Positions 35,652 to 44,884 of a stretch of 64,000 bases of DNA are shown here, piece after piece. The notes beneath the pieces were generated by a model, which was not told where the DNA came from, ran no database searches, and saw nothing but the letters and a program-made list of their open reading frames with translations. The stretch spans positions 1,798,001 to 1,862,000 of the forward strand of contig NC_014259.1 in NCBI RefSeq assembly GCF_000196795.1. Direction: 5' to 3'. Origin of the DNA: Acinetobacter oleivorans DR1 (GTDB lineage Bacteria > Pseudomonadota > Gammaproteobacteria > Pseudomonadales > Moraxellaceae). Made by a program: the position numbers and the translations under genes. Every line of letters starts with the position of its first letter. Position 1 is the first letter of the stretch.

Positions 35652-36608
35652 ATGATGAATGTATTACAACAAATAGATGAGTTTACGGTCGATCCATTAC
35701 AGTTCCGACGAGCATTAGGAAATTTTGCAACAGGTGTTACCATTGTTACTGCACAAAATGCACAAGGTGAGAAAGTCGGTGTAACTGCAAATAGTTTTAA
35801 CTCGGTGTCACTCGACCCACCGCTTATTTTGTGGAGTATTGATAAAAAATCGTCAAGTTTTTCAGTATTTGAACAAGCCACACATTTTGCAGTCAATATT
35901 TTATCGGGCACGCAAATTGAACTGTCTAATAAGTTTTCGAGACGCAATATTGATAAATTTGCAGACACCAATTTTCAACTTGGTGCAGGACGTGCACCAA
36001 TCTTAGAAAATTGTTCTGCGGTATTTGAGTGCGAACGCTATCAAGTGATAGAAGGTGGTGACCACTGGATTATTGTTGGTAAAGTGGTTCGTTTCCATGA
36101 CCAAGGCCGAAGCCCGTTGGTCTACCATCAAGGCGCATATTCTTGTGTCATGCCGCATCCGAGCCTTCAAGTTAAGCAAACTGAACAGAACGGCGTAGAC
36201 CAAACACATTATGGACACTTATATAACAATGTCTGCTATTTAATGAGTCGTGCTTTTAAAGCCTATCAAACCGACTATATTCCTAAGCAAATGGCTTCTG
36301 GGTTCCGTACCAGTGAATCACGTCTCTTACTTGTTTTGGCTAGTGGTACTGCTTCAAGTAAGGAAGATTTACCGCGCGATATTGCTATGCCAATGCAGGA
36401 AGTTGAAAGATCGGCTGAAATTCTAAAATTTGAAGGGTTGCTGGTCGATCACGATAATTTATACGCACTAACGGAAAAGGGTAAACAAACGGCACAGTAT
36501 TTGTTTGATATCGCCGACAGCCACCAAAATGAGGTGTTTAAAAAGTATTCTGAGGAACAAAAAGATATTTTTATTACCATGCTGCGAGATTTTGCAGGAG
36601 TAGCATAA
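35652..36608 (+). CDS. iacG: Flavin reductase fused to a MarR-like domain
   Basis: Two domains: residues 1-165 are a flavin reductase (LGNFATGVTIVTAQ, VGVTANSFNSVSLDPPLILWSI); about 180-318 are a MarR-type winged helix (LLLVLASGTASSKEDL, then LKFEGLLVDHDNLYALTEKGKQ). The same fusion is known in the p-hydroxyphenylacetate hydroxylase reductase C1 of A. baumannii, where the MarR part binds substrate and releases the reductase from inhibition. IacG thus probably supplies reduced flavin to IacA under control of indole-acetate. Last gene of the operon. Confidence 0.92.
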   Translation: MMNVLQQIDEFTVDPLQFRRALGNFATGVTIVTAQNAQGEKVGVTANSFNSVSLDPPLILWSIDKKSSSFSVFEQATHFAVNILSGTQIELSNKFSRRNIDKFADTNFQLGAGRAPILENCSAVFECERYQVIEGGDHWIIVGKVVRFHDQGRSPLVYHQGAYSCVMPHPSLQVKQTEQNGVDQTHYGHLYNNVCYLMSRAFKAYQTDYIPKQMASGFRTSESRLLLVLASGTASSKEDLPRDIAMPMQEVERSAEILKFEGLLVDHDNLYALTEKGKQTAQYLFDIADSHQNEVFKKYSEEQKDIFITMLRDFAGVA

Positions 36609-36616
36609 GTCCCATT

Positions 36617-36647
36617 AAGCTGATAAATTGAATTGATTTATCGGCTT
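36617..36647 (+). terminator. Terminator of the iac operon
   Basis: AAGCTGATAAAT (36617-36628) pairs with ATTTATCGGCTT (36636-36647) through 12 bp with one G-U, loop 7 bases. The tail (CTTCATAT) is a poor U-tract. It follows the iacG stop by 8 bases. Confidence 0.6.
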
Positions 36648-36806
36648 CTTCATATCTAGCTGACTATCATCAAAACAATTCCAAGGATAAGGAATTTTTG
36701 GCACACAATTTGTTTATCAATAAAACAAGATTGCAAATAAGCCAAGACAGTGCACCACCACAAACGCAAAATTTTGAGCGGTTGCACATGTATAGAGAGG
36801 TAAGGG

Positions 36807-37721
36807 ATGAACCAATATGTAAGCGACGCATTACTCACATGGACGCACCATATTAAAAGTGTGTGCGGCAATTTTGAAACCGATTTTGACGGAACCCGTA
36901 ATTTATTCATTGGTGAAGTTCAGTGCTTTTTATTGGGTGATACCGAAATTGCTTTTATCAAAAACAATGCCAATAAAATTGTCCGAAAAGCCGATGAAAT
37001 CGATCGAGTGAATAATCGTTTTTGCTTTTTGATTTTACAGTATTCGGGAAAAATGCTGCTCGAATATAAAAATGAAACCTTAAGCCTAAATGAAGGCGAT
37101 ATTGTGTTGGTGGACCCGGTCGAAACAATTTCGATGTATCCGCAAGGTTTGGTAAGTCAGATTTCAGTCCATCTGTCGCGTGAAAAATTACTTAAAGAAA
37201 ATATTAGTACCGAATATTTTGGAAAACTGATTACTCAAAATATGAGTGGTTTTTTGCTCAAGAATATTTTGAAAAATATGTCTGCTGAAAACATTAAACT
37301 TTGGTACGCAACCGAAGATGGTAATGCTTTTGAAGATGCGTTAATTGCTTTAATCAAACCCACAATTAATTATAAAAATATTAATAGCTCAAATAATCTT
37401 ATGGAAAAAGCTGAGCGTTATATTATAGAAAACTTAGCAAAACCAGATTTAACACCTAAATTAATTGCAGAGCATATTGGGGTATCGCTGCGTCATCTCT
37501 ACCGTTTATTTCTTCAAGAAAATTTATCTATTAACAAATATATACAGCTCAAACGCCTAGAAAAAGTCAAAGCAGATTTGCTTGATAAAAGAAATAAACA
37601 AAGCTCAATTACCCAAGTTGCCTTGAAATGGGGTTTTTGGGACGGCGCTCATTTCTCAAAAATCTTTAAAAAGACTTATGGTATTTCTCCTAAAGAATTT
37701 AGAGAGGGTATCTCGGTTTAA
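36807..37721 (+). CDS. AraC-family activator, FeaR-like
   Basis: A 304-residue regulator: an N-terminal sensing domain with the FeaR-type 'GKMLLEYKNETLSLNEGDIVLVDP' pattern (part of a cupin-like fold) and a C-terminal AraC double helix-turn-helix (about 205-300, PKLIAEHIGVSLRHLYRLF and VALKWGFWDGAHFSKIFKKTYG). It lies directly upstream of a copper amine oxidase, as FeaR does in E. coli, and probably activates it in response to aromatic amines. 198 bases separate it from iacG. Confidence 0.88.
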   Translation: MNQYVSDALLTWTHHIKSVCGNFETDFDGTRNLFIGEVQCFLLGDTEIAFIKNNANKIVRKADEIDRVNNRFCFLILQYSGKMLLEYKNETLSLNEGDIVLVDPVETISMYPQGLVSQISVHLSREKLLKENISTEYFGKLITQNMSGFLLKNILKNMSAENIKLWYATEDGNAFEDALIALIKPTINYKNINSSNNLMEKAERYIIENLAKPDLTPKLIAEHIGVSLRHLYRLFLQENLSINKYIQLKRLEKVKADLLDKRNKQSSITQVALKWGFWDGAHFSKIFKKTYGISPKEFREGISV

Positions 37722-37939
37722 AACTTTCATCTCTCAATGTCATTTTTAGACAAGTTCGACGTCATTCTTGAACAAGCTAGCCCTATGTAACTGTGTTGAA
37801 ATTAAATTCATTAGAGCAGGCTAGATAAGCTTAATAATCATAAAACTATTAAGTTAATCTAATTAATTTCACTCACAGGAAAGTGCATTTTAACTGTCTG
37901 ATTCAGATAGTTCAGGGATAGACCAAAAGGATGAAACCA

Positions 37940-40246
37940 ATGCGTAAACAACGATTATTGAATGACATACAAAAAATACTGGCACTTAACTTATCAATCG
38001 CTGCAAGCTTTTGGGGACTCAATACTCAAGCGTTTGCGCATGGTGGCAAGGCCGAAATGGTCTCACTTTATCAAAACATGAGTGAGCAAGGCGCTAAAGT
38101 TGTCAAAGACGATTTTACCAATACTTATATGATCACCAAAGGTTCTATGGTGGTTCGAGCTAAACCCAATTCAGATCAGGTTTTGGTGAACGGCAAACCT
38201 TTCAAGCTCAGCGTGCCTTTACTAATCAAAGATGGTAAGCCTGTTATTGGAAAAGACTTTTTTAATGAAGTATTCCAGTCTGGTTTAGATCAAACTTTTA
38301 AAATTGAAAATACGTTTCACCCGCTCAATAGCCTAAACTCTGACGAAATTAAAAAGACCTTTGATGTGATTAATCGCTCGAAATACGCCTATAAAAATAT
38401 GCGTTTTGCCGAGTTAAAGCTTAAAGAACCTGAAAAAGCCAAAGTCTGGGATTACTTTATTAATCACAAAGAATTTAAAGAAGATCGTATTGCCTCATTT
38501 ATTTTATTAAAGGGGAGTCAAGCGATTGAAGGTGAAGTTAACCTTAACACTCAACAAGTCACCAAATGGAATGTACTTAAAGACACTCATGGAATGGTGT
38601 TGCTCGATAATTTTGAAGCCGTACAGCGTGTAATTGAGACAAGTAAAGAATATCAGGAGGCTTTACGGAAACGTGGCATTACCGATGTGAAGAAAGTGAT
38701 TGCTACACCACTAACTGTTGGATATTTTGGCGGTAAAGATGGTCTGGACAAACAACTCAATATATTAAAAGTCGTCGCTTACCTCGATGTAGGCGATGGT
38801 AATTATTGGGCGCATCCAATTGAAAATTTAGTTGCTGTAGTGGATTTAGATAAAGAAAAAATTATCAAGATTGAAGAAGGCGCAATCATTCCTGTACCGA
38901 TGGCAAATCGACCTTATATGTCGAATAAGCCCGTAGCAAGTAAGCTAAAACCACTCAATATTACTGAACCTGAGGGTAAGAACTTTAGCATTACTGGCCA
39001 AACCATACATTGGGGGAATTGGTGTTTGCATGTGGCCTTAGATTCTCGTGTTGGCTTACAGCTTTCAACGGTGACCTATAAAGATAAAGGCGTTAAGCGT
39101 AAAGTTATGTATGAAGGGAACTTGGGTGGAATGGTAGTTCCATATGGTGACCCTGATATTGGATGGTACTTCAAATCCTATTTAGACTCTGGCGAATATG
39201 GTATGGGGACACTTACCTCATCTATTCTTCCGGGAACAGATGCACCTGACAACGCTGTTTTACTTGATGCTGTGATTGCAGACTACAAAGGCCAGCCACA
39301 AGTGATTCCAAATGCGATTGCTGTGTTTGAACGTTATGCTGGGCCTGAATATAAACATCACGAAATTTTTGGCAATCAAGATGCCAGTGAAGCACGCCGT
39401 GAACTTGTCATTCGCTGGATTAGTACGGTTGGAAACTACGATTACATGTTTGACTGGGTATTTGCCCAAAATGGTGTAATTGGGATTAATGCGGGTGCAA
39501 CAGGTATTGAAGCTGTTAAAGGCGTTAAATCACGCACCATGCATGACAGTACTGCCAAAGAAGACACCAAATATGGAACTTTAATTGACCATAATATTGT
39601 GGGTACAACGCATCAGCACATCTATAATTTCCGCTTAGACATGGATGTCGATGGTGAAAACAACAGCTTTATGCATATGGACCCTGTAGTGAAAGCCAAC
39701 GACAAAGGCGGTGTTCGTACAAGTTCAATGCAAATTGACAGTAAAGTCATTACGAATGAGCAAAATGCAGCTGAAAAATTTGATCCATCCACCATTCGTT
39801 TACTCACGAATTTCAATAAGGAAAATAAATTAGGTAATCCAGTTTCTTACCAACTCATTCCGTTTGCAGGTGGAACACACCCTGTGGCAAAAGGAGCCAA
39901 TTTCTCTAAAGATGAATGGTTATTTAAACGTTTGAACTTTATGGATAAGCAAATTTGGGTGACTCAGTACAACCCAGACGAACGCTATCCAGAAGGGAAA
40001 TATTCAAACCGTTCAACTCATGACACAGGGTTAGGACAATTCATTGGCAACAATGAAAATATTGAAAATAAAGACCTTGTAGTGTGGATGACAACAGGAA
40101 CAACCCATGTGGCACGTGCTGAAGAGTGGCCAATCATGCCAACAGAATGGGTGAATACACTCATCAAACCTTGGAACTTCTTTGACAGTACCCCGACTTT
40201 AAACTTGGGTGAAGAAGAGCAAAACACACAGCACGACCATCACTAA
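37940..40246 (+). CDS. tynA: Periplasmic copper amine oxidase (primary-amine oxidase)
   Basis: Oxidises primary amines such as phenylethylamine or tyramine to aldehydes, with H2O2 and ammonia. A signal peptide ends near AFA-HGGKAE. Residues about 45-110 form the copper-amine-oxidase N1 domain (LVNGKPFKL), then N2/N3 and the catalytic beta-sandwich. The topaquinone Tyr is in VGNYDYMFDW (Tyr500 from this start), and the copper ligands are in THQHIYNF and a later GTTHVARAE. I prefer ATG 37940 (9 bases after AAAAGG) over 37931 (none). Confidence 0.93.
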   Translation: MRKQRLLNDIQKILALNLSIAASFWGLNTQAFAHGGKAEMVSLYQNMSEQGAKVVKDDFTNTYMITKGSMVVRAKPNSDQVLVNGKPFKLSVPLLIKDGKPVIGKDFFNEVFQSGLDQTFKIENTFHPLNSLNSDEIKKTFDVINRSKYAYKNMRFAELKLKEPEKAKVWDYFINHKEFKEDRIASFILLKGSQAIEGEVNLNTQQVTKWNVLKDTHGMVLLDNFEAVQRVIETSKEYQEALRKRGITDVKKVIATPLTVGYFGGKDGLDKQLNILKVVAYLDVGDGNYWAHPIENLVAVVDLDKEKIIKIEEGAIIPVPMANRPYMSNKPVASKLKPLNITEPEGKNFSITGQTIHWGNWCLHVALDSRVGLQLSTVTYKDKGVKRKVMYEGNLGGMVVPYGDPDIGWYFKSYLDSGEYGMGTLTSSILPGTDAPDNAVLLDAVIADYKGQPQVIPNAIAVFERYAGPEYKHHEIFGNQDASEARRELVIRWISTVGNYDYMFDWVFAQNGVIGINAGATGIEAVKGVKSRTMHDSTAKEDTKYGTLIDHNIVGTTHQHIYNFRLDMDVDGENNSFMHMDPVVKANDKGGVRTSSMQIDSKVITNEQNAAEKFDPSTIRLLTNFNKENKLGNPVSYQLIPFAGGTHPVAKGANFSKDEWLFKRLNFMDKQIWVTQYNPDERYPEGKYSNRSTHDTGLGQFIGNNENIENKDLVVWMTTGTTHVARAEEWPIMPTEWVNTLIKPWNFFDSTPTLNLGEEEQNTQHDHH

Positions 40247-40264
40247 ATGGGTGCATGATCTAGA

Positions 40265-40288
40265 GTGGGTAACGAATCGGTTACCCAC
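40265..40288 (+). other. Intercistronic hairpin after tynA
   Basis: GTGGGTAAC (40265-40273) pairs perfectly with GTTACCCAC (40280-40288), loop GAATCG. No U-tract follows, so transcript stabilisation or a regulator site is as likely as termination. Confidence 0.5.
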
Positions 40289-40330
40289 ACTTGAGCACGG
40301 TTAGGCAGTTCGCAAAAAAGGAATTTCTCA

Positions 40331-41608
40331 ATGAAAAATTTATTTTCTCAGGTTGTGAGAGGGACTCTCTTTGTCTCATTTTTTTCAACTGTGCATGCTG
40401 GTGAGCTTGAAATTAAGCCAACTTTTGAAGCAACTTTTGGGGCTTTTAGTAGCGGTAAAAGCTATAACGGCGAAAACCTAGATGATGAAAGAGTCAATTG
40501 GCAAGAAGGTCATCTTAAATATGGTGCTAAAGGGCAATATACCTTTAAAAACAATCAGCTCTATGCAAGCTTGAGCGGTATTAGCTCGGCAACATTTGGT
40601 GATGGCGACGCTGGCCAAAATAGTAATGGCAAAGAACGTAAAACGGATGTGAATGAATGGATCATTGGTTTTAAAGACGGTACCAATAAAGATGAGTTAA
40701 CGACCTATGATTTAAGTATCGGTCGACAAAATATCATGATTGGTGATGGGTTCTTTATTGCGGGTGATGCATTAAATCTCGGTAAAGCGCCTGCGGACGG
40801 CACACTAGATCGGGGCGGAGCATATTATTTGGCAGCTCGTCGAAGCTTTGATTTTACAAGCTTGCTTCAATACAAACCGCAAGAGAATACAACGTTAAAG
40901 CTGGCTTATTTAAAGTCAGACAATAAAGCACAATTTTTCCCAAAACTCTTTGTGACTGATCTGATGTATCAGCTTAAAGATAAGGGCGTTGGGTTTACTT
41001 ATTTAAATGTATTAGACCTTGAAGATGCTGAACAGGTTTCAGGACGACAAGACCTTAAAAATTATGCTTTACGTTTGAATTATCAACCTTTACCAGAGCT
41101 ACAAGTTAAAACTGAGTTTGTAGTTCAAGATAAAAAAGATAGCCACGAAAATGCTGGCTATTTAGCGCTGAACTATAATTTTTTATCTTCAAAATATACG
41201 CCTTCATTCGGTTACCGCTTTAGTCATTTTTCAGACCAATATGACACTATGTTTTATGGAAATACAGTCGGCTTTGGCACATGGTTTCAGGGTGAAGTTG
41301 CCGGAAACTATGCTGGTCCATTCAATAAAAATGCAGATATTCATCAAGTTTCTTACATGATGAACTTGAAAGAAAATTTTATGCTGGGTGCTTTGGCCTA
41401 TAAGTTCAAAACAGTAAATAAGTCTTTAACTAATGTAGACGGACATGAGCTGGATGTTTTTTCGGTCTGGTCGGTTAATAAAAAATTCAATGTTATTCCT
41501 TTAGTGGGACTCTATAAACCAAAACACGATATCCATAGTGGTGGTACTCAAAACTACGATGATAAGACCAATGTATATGCGCAGTTGATTCTGCAATACA
41601 TCTATTAA
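40331..41608 (+). CDS. Alginate-export-type outer-membrane porin
   Basis: A 425-residue beta-barrel: signal peptide (GTLFVSFFSTVHA-GE), then the family's LEIKPTFEATFGAF, DLSIGRQNIMIGDGFFIAGD and a terminal aromatic (LQYIY). Such porins are often placed with catabolic oxidoreductases. Between tynA and a GMC dehydrogenase, it may admit aromatic amines or alcohols; the substrate is inferred only. Confidence 0.83.
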   Translation: MKNLFSQVVRGTLFVSFFSTVHAGELEIKPTFEATFGAFSSGKSYNGENLDDERVNWQEGHLKYGAKGQYTFKNNQLYASLSGISSATFGDGDAGQNSNGKERKTDVNEWIIGFKDGTNKDELTTYDLSIGRQNIMIGDGFFIAGDALNLGKAPADGTLDRGGAYYLAARRSFDFTSLLQYKPQENTTLKLAYLKSDNKAQFFPKLFVTDLMYQLKDKGVGFTYLNVLDLEDAEQVSGRQDLKNYALRLNYQPLPELQVKTEFVVQDKKDSHENAGYLALNYNFLSSKYTPSFGYRFSHFSDQYDTMFYGNTVGFGTWFQGEVAGNYAGPFNKNADIHQVSYMMNLKENFMLGALAYKFKTVNKSLTNVDGHELDVFSVWSVNKKFNVIPLVGLYKPKHDIHSGGTQNYDDKTNVYAQLILQYIY

Positions 41609-41674
41609 ATTAGAGCGAAGGAGATCGTGTTTATTGGCGGTACATTCATAGAAATAAAATTAGGATGAAATCAG

Positions 41675-43282
41675 ATGGATCAACAATATGACTATATCGT
41701 GATTGGTGCTGGCTCAGCAGGTTGTGTGGTCGCAGCACGACTATTAGAAGCCAAGGCAGGGCGCGTTCTTGTTTTAGAGGCTGGAAGCCGCGATAGCAGT
41801 ATGTTTCATACTATACCTGCAACAGTAGTTAAAGTATTCCAGCAAAAATCATGGCAATACATGACTGTTCCGCAGAAATATTGTAATCATCGTGAAATGA
41901 TCCTTGCACAAGGAAAAGTGTTGGGAGGTGGAAGCTCGGTTAATGGCATGATCTATTGCCGAGGCCAACGACAGGATTATGATTTATGGGCTTCGGAATG
42001 GGGATGCAATCAGTGGTCTTATCAGGATGTGCTGCCTTTTTTTAAGAAAGCAGAAAAAAATGAAAGTCTTGCTGATGAATATCATGGACAAGATGGCATT
42101 TTACCTGTCAGTGAAAACCGCTATCGCCATCCTTTAACGCTTGCTTGTATTAAAGCAGGTCAACAAATGGGGATGAATTATGTCAATGATATTAATGGTT
42201 GGGATCAGGCGGGTGTAGGGTTTTATCAAACTACTACTCAAAACGGTTCTAGGGCGAGTACTTCTAAAACCTATTTAAAGTCAGTCGAAAACCACCCAGA
42301 TCTTACAGTCATTACGGATGCCTTAGTACATAAAATTGAAACTCAAGGGGATCAGGTTACTGGGGTGACTTATAGTGTTGGCGGAAAATCACCAATTACG
42401 ATAAAGGCTCAAAAAGAAGTCATTCTGAGTGCTGGTGCAATTGGCAGTCCTAAGGTTTTATTACTTTCGGGAATTGGTCCAAAACAGCATTTAGATGAAC
42501 TCGGAATAGAATGCATTCGTGACTTACCTGTAGGTGACAATTTTCACGACCATTTGCATATGTCGGTTAATGCGACAGTAACAACCAATAATAGTCTGCT
42601 CGGTGAAGACCAAGGTTTAACCGCAGTACGACACTTTTTACAATGGTGTTTTACACGTTCAGGATTGCTAACCACCAATATTCTAGAAGGTGGTGGTTTT
42701 ATTGACACCAATAACAATGGTCGACCTGATGTCCAATTTCATTTTTTACCTGTGCTGGATAATTTCGATAATACCCCAGGTGAAAAAGCAGCGGCTCAGG
42801 CACATGGCCTTACCATTAAAGTCGGACATGTACAGCCAAAAGCACGTGGGACTTTACGTTTACGCAGTAAAGATCCAAAAGATTTACCTGTTATTGACCC
42901 TAATTATTTAGGCCATCAAGAAGATATTGATGTAAATATCCGTGCGGTACAGGCTGGACTTCGCTTATTACAACAACCAGCATTGAAAGCGATTGTCAAA
43001 GAAGTGATTGAGCCTGCAAATATCGATCCTGATGATATTGAAGCGATTGATCGATGGATGCGCCAGAACATTAAAACGGTCTATCACCCCGCAGGTAGCT
43101 GCAAAATGGGCAATGCTCCGCAAGATTCGGTCACCGATCAGACGCTTAAAGTACATGGTTTTAAAAATTTACGTGTGGTGGATTGTTCTATTTGCCCACA
43201 AGTTCCAAGCGGCAATACTAACGCAATTGCCATCATGATTGGTGAACGAGGTGCAGACTTTATTTTGAATCAGGTCGCGTAG
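41675..43282 (+). CDS. GMC-family FAD-dependent alcohol/choline dehydrogenase
   Basis: A 535-residue GMC flavoprotein: the FAD loop YIVIGAGSAGCVVAARL at the N-terminus, ATG-type motif AQGKVLGGGSSVNGMIYCRG (GMC signature 1), SAGAIGSPKVLLLSGIGP (signature 2) and C-terminal His in YHPAGSCKMG and the Asn of SGNTNA. AlkJ- and BetA-type members oxidise alcohols to aldehydes. Between an amine oxidase and an aldehyde dehydrogenase, an aryl-alcohol substrate is a fair guess. Confidence 0.88.
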   Translation: MDQQYDYIVIGAGSAGCVVAARLLEAKAGRVLVLEAGSRDSSMFHTIPATVVKVFQQKSWQYMTVPQKYCNHREMILAQGKVLGGGSSVNGMIYCRGQRQDYDLWASEWGCNQWSYQDVLPFFKKAEKNESLADEYHGQDGILPVSENRYRHPLTLACIKAGQQMGMNYVNDINGWDQAGVGFYQTTTQNGSRASTSKTYLKSVENHPDLTVITDALVHKIETQGDQVTGVTYSVGGKSPITIKAQKEVILSAGAIGSPKVLLLSGIGPKQHLDELGIECIRDLPVGDNFHDHLHMSVNATVTTNNSLLGEDQGLTAVRHFLQWCFTRSGLLTTNILEGGGFIDTNNNGRPDVQFHFLPVLDNFDNTPGEKAAAQAHGLTIKVGHVQPKARGTLRLRSKDPKDLPVIDPNYLGHQEDIDVNIRAVQAGLRLLQQPALKAIVKEVIEPANIDPDDIEAIDRWMRQNIKTVYHPAGSCKMGNAPQDSVTDQTLKVHGFKNLRVVDCSICPQVPSGNTNAIAIMIGERGADFILNQVA

Positions 43283-43326
43283 TTGCTGTCATAACAATAT
43301 TTTAGAAATGAAAAGAGGAAAAGAAA

Positions 43327-44814
43327 ATGAGTGAAGTTCAGATATTAGAAAGCGTCCAACAATTTATGGCACGTCAACATGGACATTTTATTAATGGAAA
43401 ATTAGTTGTTGCTGAGCATTTAGATAAAGTGGATATTGTAAATCCATCGACCGAACAAGTTGTTGCTCAAATTAGTATAGGTAGTCAACAAGATGTCGAA
43501 AGTGCGGTGAAAAGTGCTGAACATGCTTTTCAAAATGCTTGGGCTGAAACGACGCCGTATGAACGTGGCGTTAAACTAAATAAGTTGGCAGATTTAATTG
43601 AGCAACATGCTGAAGAACTTGCACAGCTCGAGACGTTATCTACTGGAAAACTCATCAATATTTCCCGTCATCTTGAAGTTGCACAATCTGTTATTTTCTT
43701 AAGATATTTTGCTGGTTGGGCAACCAAAATTAATGGTCAAACCATGCAACCGTCTATTCCTTCTATGCAAGGTGAGAAATATACAGCCTTTACTTTAAGA
43801 CAGCCTATTGGCGTGGTTGCAGGGATTGTGCCTTGGAATTTTTCACTCATGATTGGTGTTTGGAAAATCGGCTCAGCTTTAACAACTGGTTGTACCATTG
43901 TGCTTAAACCAAGTGAGTTTGCCAGCTTATCTTTATTACGTTTAGCTGAACTTGCCATTGAGGCAGGTATTCCGGCTGGTGTAATTAATGTGGTTACAGG
44001 TAAGGGCGATACAGGGCAATATTTAATTGAGTCGCCGCTCGTTAAGAAAGTCTCGTTTACAGGTTCGGTACCAACAGGCATTGCCATTGGTAAGCTCGCG
44101 ATGAGCAGCGATTTAACTCGTGTCAGTCTGGAGTTGGGTGGTAAAAATGCCATAGCTGTTTTGGCAGATACAAATATTGATGAGATTTTACCAACTTTGT
44201 TGCAAGCAACTTTTGTACATCAAGGCCAAGTTTGTGCATCTCCAGAGCGTTTTTTTGTACACCATACAAAACATGATGAACTTGTCGAGAAACTCTCTAA
44301 AGCACTCTCTAGTTTTAAAATTGGATCGGCTATGGATGAAGGAAGTATGTTTGGTCCACTCTCTAATCAGCCACATTTTAATAAAGTGAAACATTATTTA
44401 GATATGGCTAAAGCCAACAATCAGATTATTGCTGGTGGTGCGGCTCTAGATCAGACAGGGTATTTTGTACAGCCGACTTTGATTTCCTTCAAAAATACGG
44501 ATGATCCTTTATTTTCAGAGGAAACTTTTGGTCCAGTAGTTGGGGTAATGTCATTCGAAACTGATGAAGAACTCGTTCAACTGATGAATCAGTCGCGCTT
44601 TGGTTTAACCGCTAGTATCTGGACAAATGACTTATCTAAAGCTTTGCGTTTAATTCCTAAAATTGAAGCAGGAACCTTGTGGGTCAATATGCATACGTTC
44701 TTAGATCCATCTGTTCCATTTGGCGGGGTAAAAGCTTCAGGAATTGGCAGAGAGTTTTCTGATGCATTTATTGAAGATTACACCGAATTAAAATCAGTTA
44801 TGATTCGGTATTAA
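43327..44814 (+). CDS. feaB: Aldehyde dehydrogenase, phenylacetaldehyde dehydrogenase-like
   Basis: A 495-residue NAD-dependent aldehyde dehydrogenase: IVPWNFSLMIGVWKIGSAL, FTGSVPTGIAIGK, catalytic Glu in VSLELGGKNA and catalytic Cys in HQGQVCASPERFF. It completes the amine to aldehyde to acid route begun by TynA, giving an aryl-acetate. The gene symbol is by analogy with the E. coli tynA-feaB-feaR group. A hairpin follows the gene. Confidence 0.82.
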   Translation: MSEVQILESVQQFMARQHGHFINGKLVVAEHLDKVDIVNPSTEQVVAQISIGSQQDVESAVKSAEHAFQNAWAETTPYERGVKLNKLADLIEQHAEELAQLETLSTGKLINISRHLEVAQSVIFLRYFAGWATKINGQTMQPSIPSMQGEKYTAFTLRQPIGVVAGIVPWNFSLMIGVWKIGSALTTGCTIVLKPSEFASLSLLRLAELAIEAGIPAGVINVVTGKGDTGQYLIESPLVKKVSFTGSVPTGIAIGKLAMSSDLTRVSLELGGKNAIAVLADTNIDEILPTLLQATFVHQGQVCASPERFFVHHTKHDELVEKLSKALSSFKIGSAMDEGSMFGPLSNQPHFNKVKHYLDMAKANNQIIAGGAALDQTGYFVQPTLISFKNTDDPLFSEETFGPVVGVMSFETDEELVQLMNQSRFGLTASIWTNDLSKALRLIPKIEAGTLWVNMHTFLDPSVPFGGVKASGIGREFSDAFIEDYTELKSVMIRY

Positions 44815-44823
44815 GCCAATAAA

Positions 44824-44858
44824 GAGGTTTGTCACTTTATAAATAACAAACCTCAGCT
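44824..44858 (+). terminator. Terminator after the aldehyde dehydrogenase gene
   Basis: GAGGTTTGT (44824-44832) pairs with ACAAACCTC (44846-44854), loop 13 bases, followed by AGCTTTT. It stands between convergent genes and may also serve the minus-strand acylase. Confidence 0.7.
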
Positions 44859-44884
44859 TTTAAAATAAAAATTGGACTAAAACA

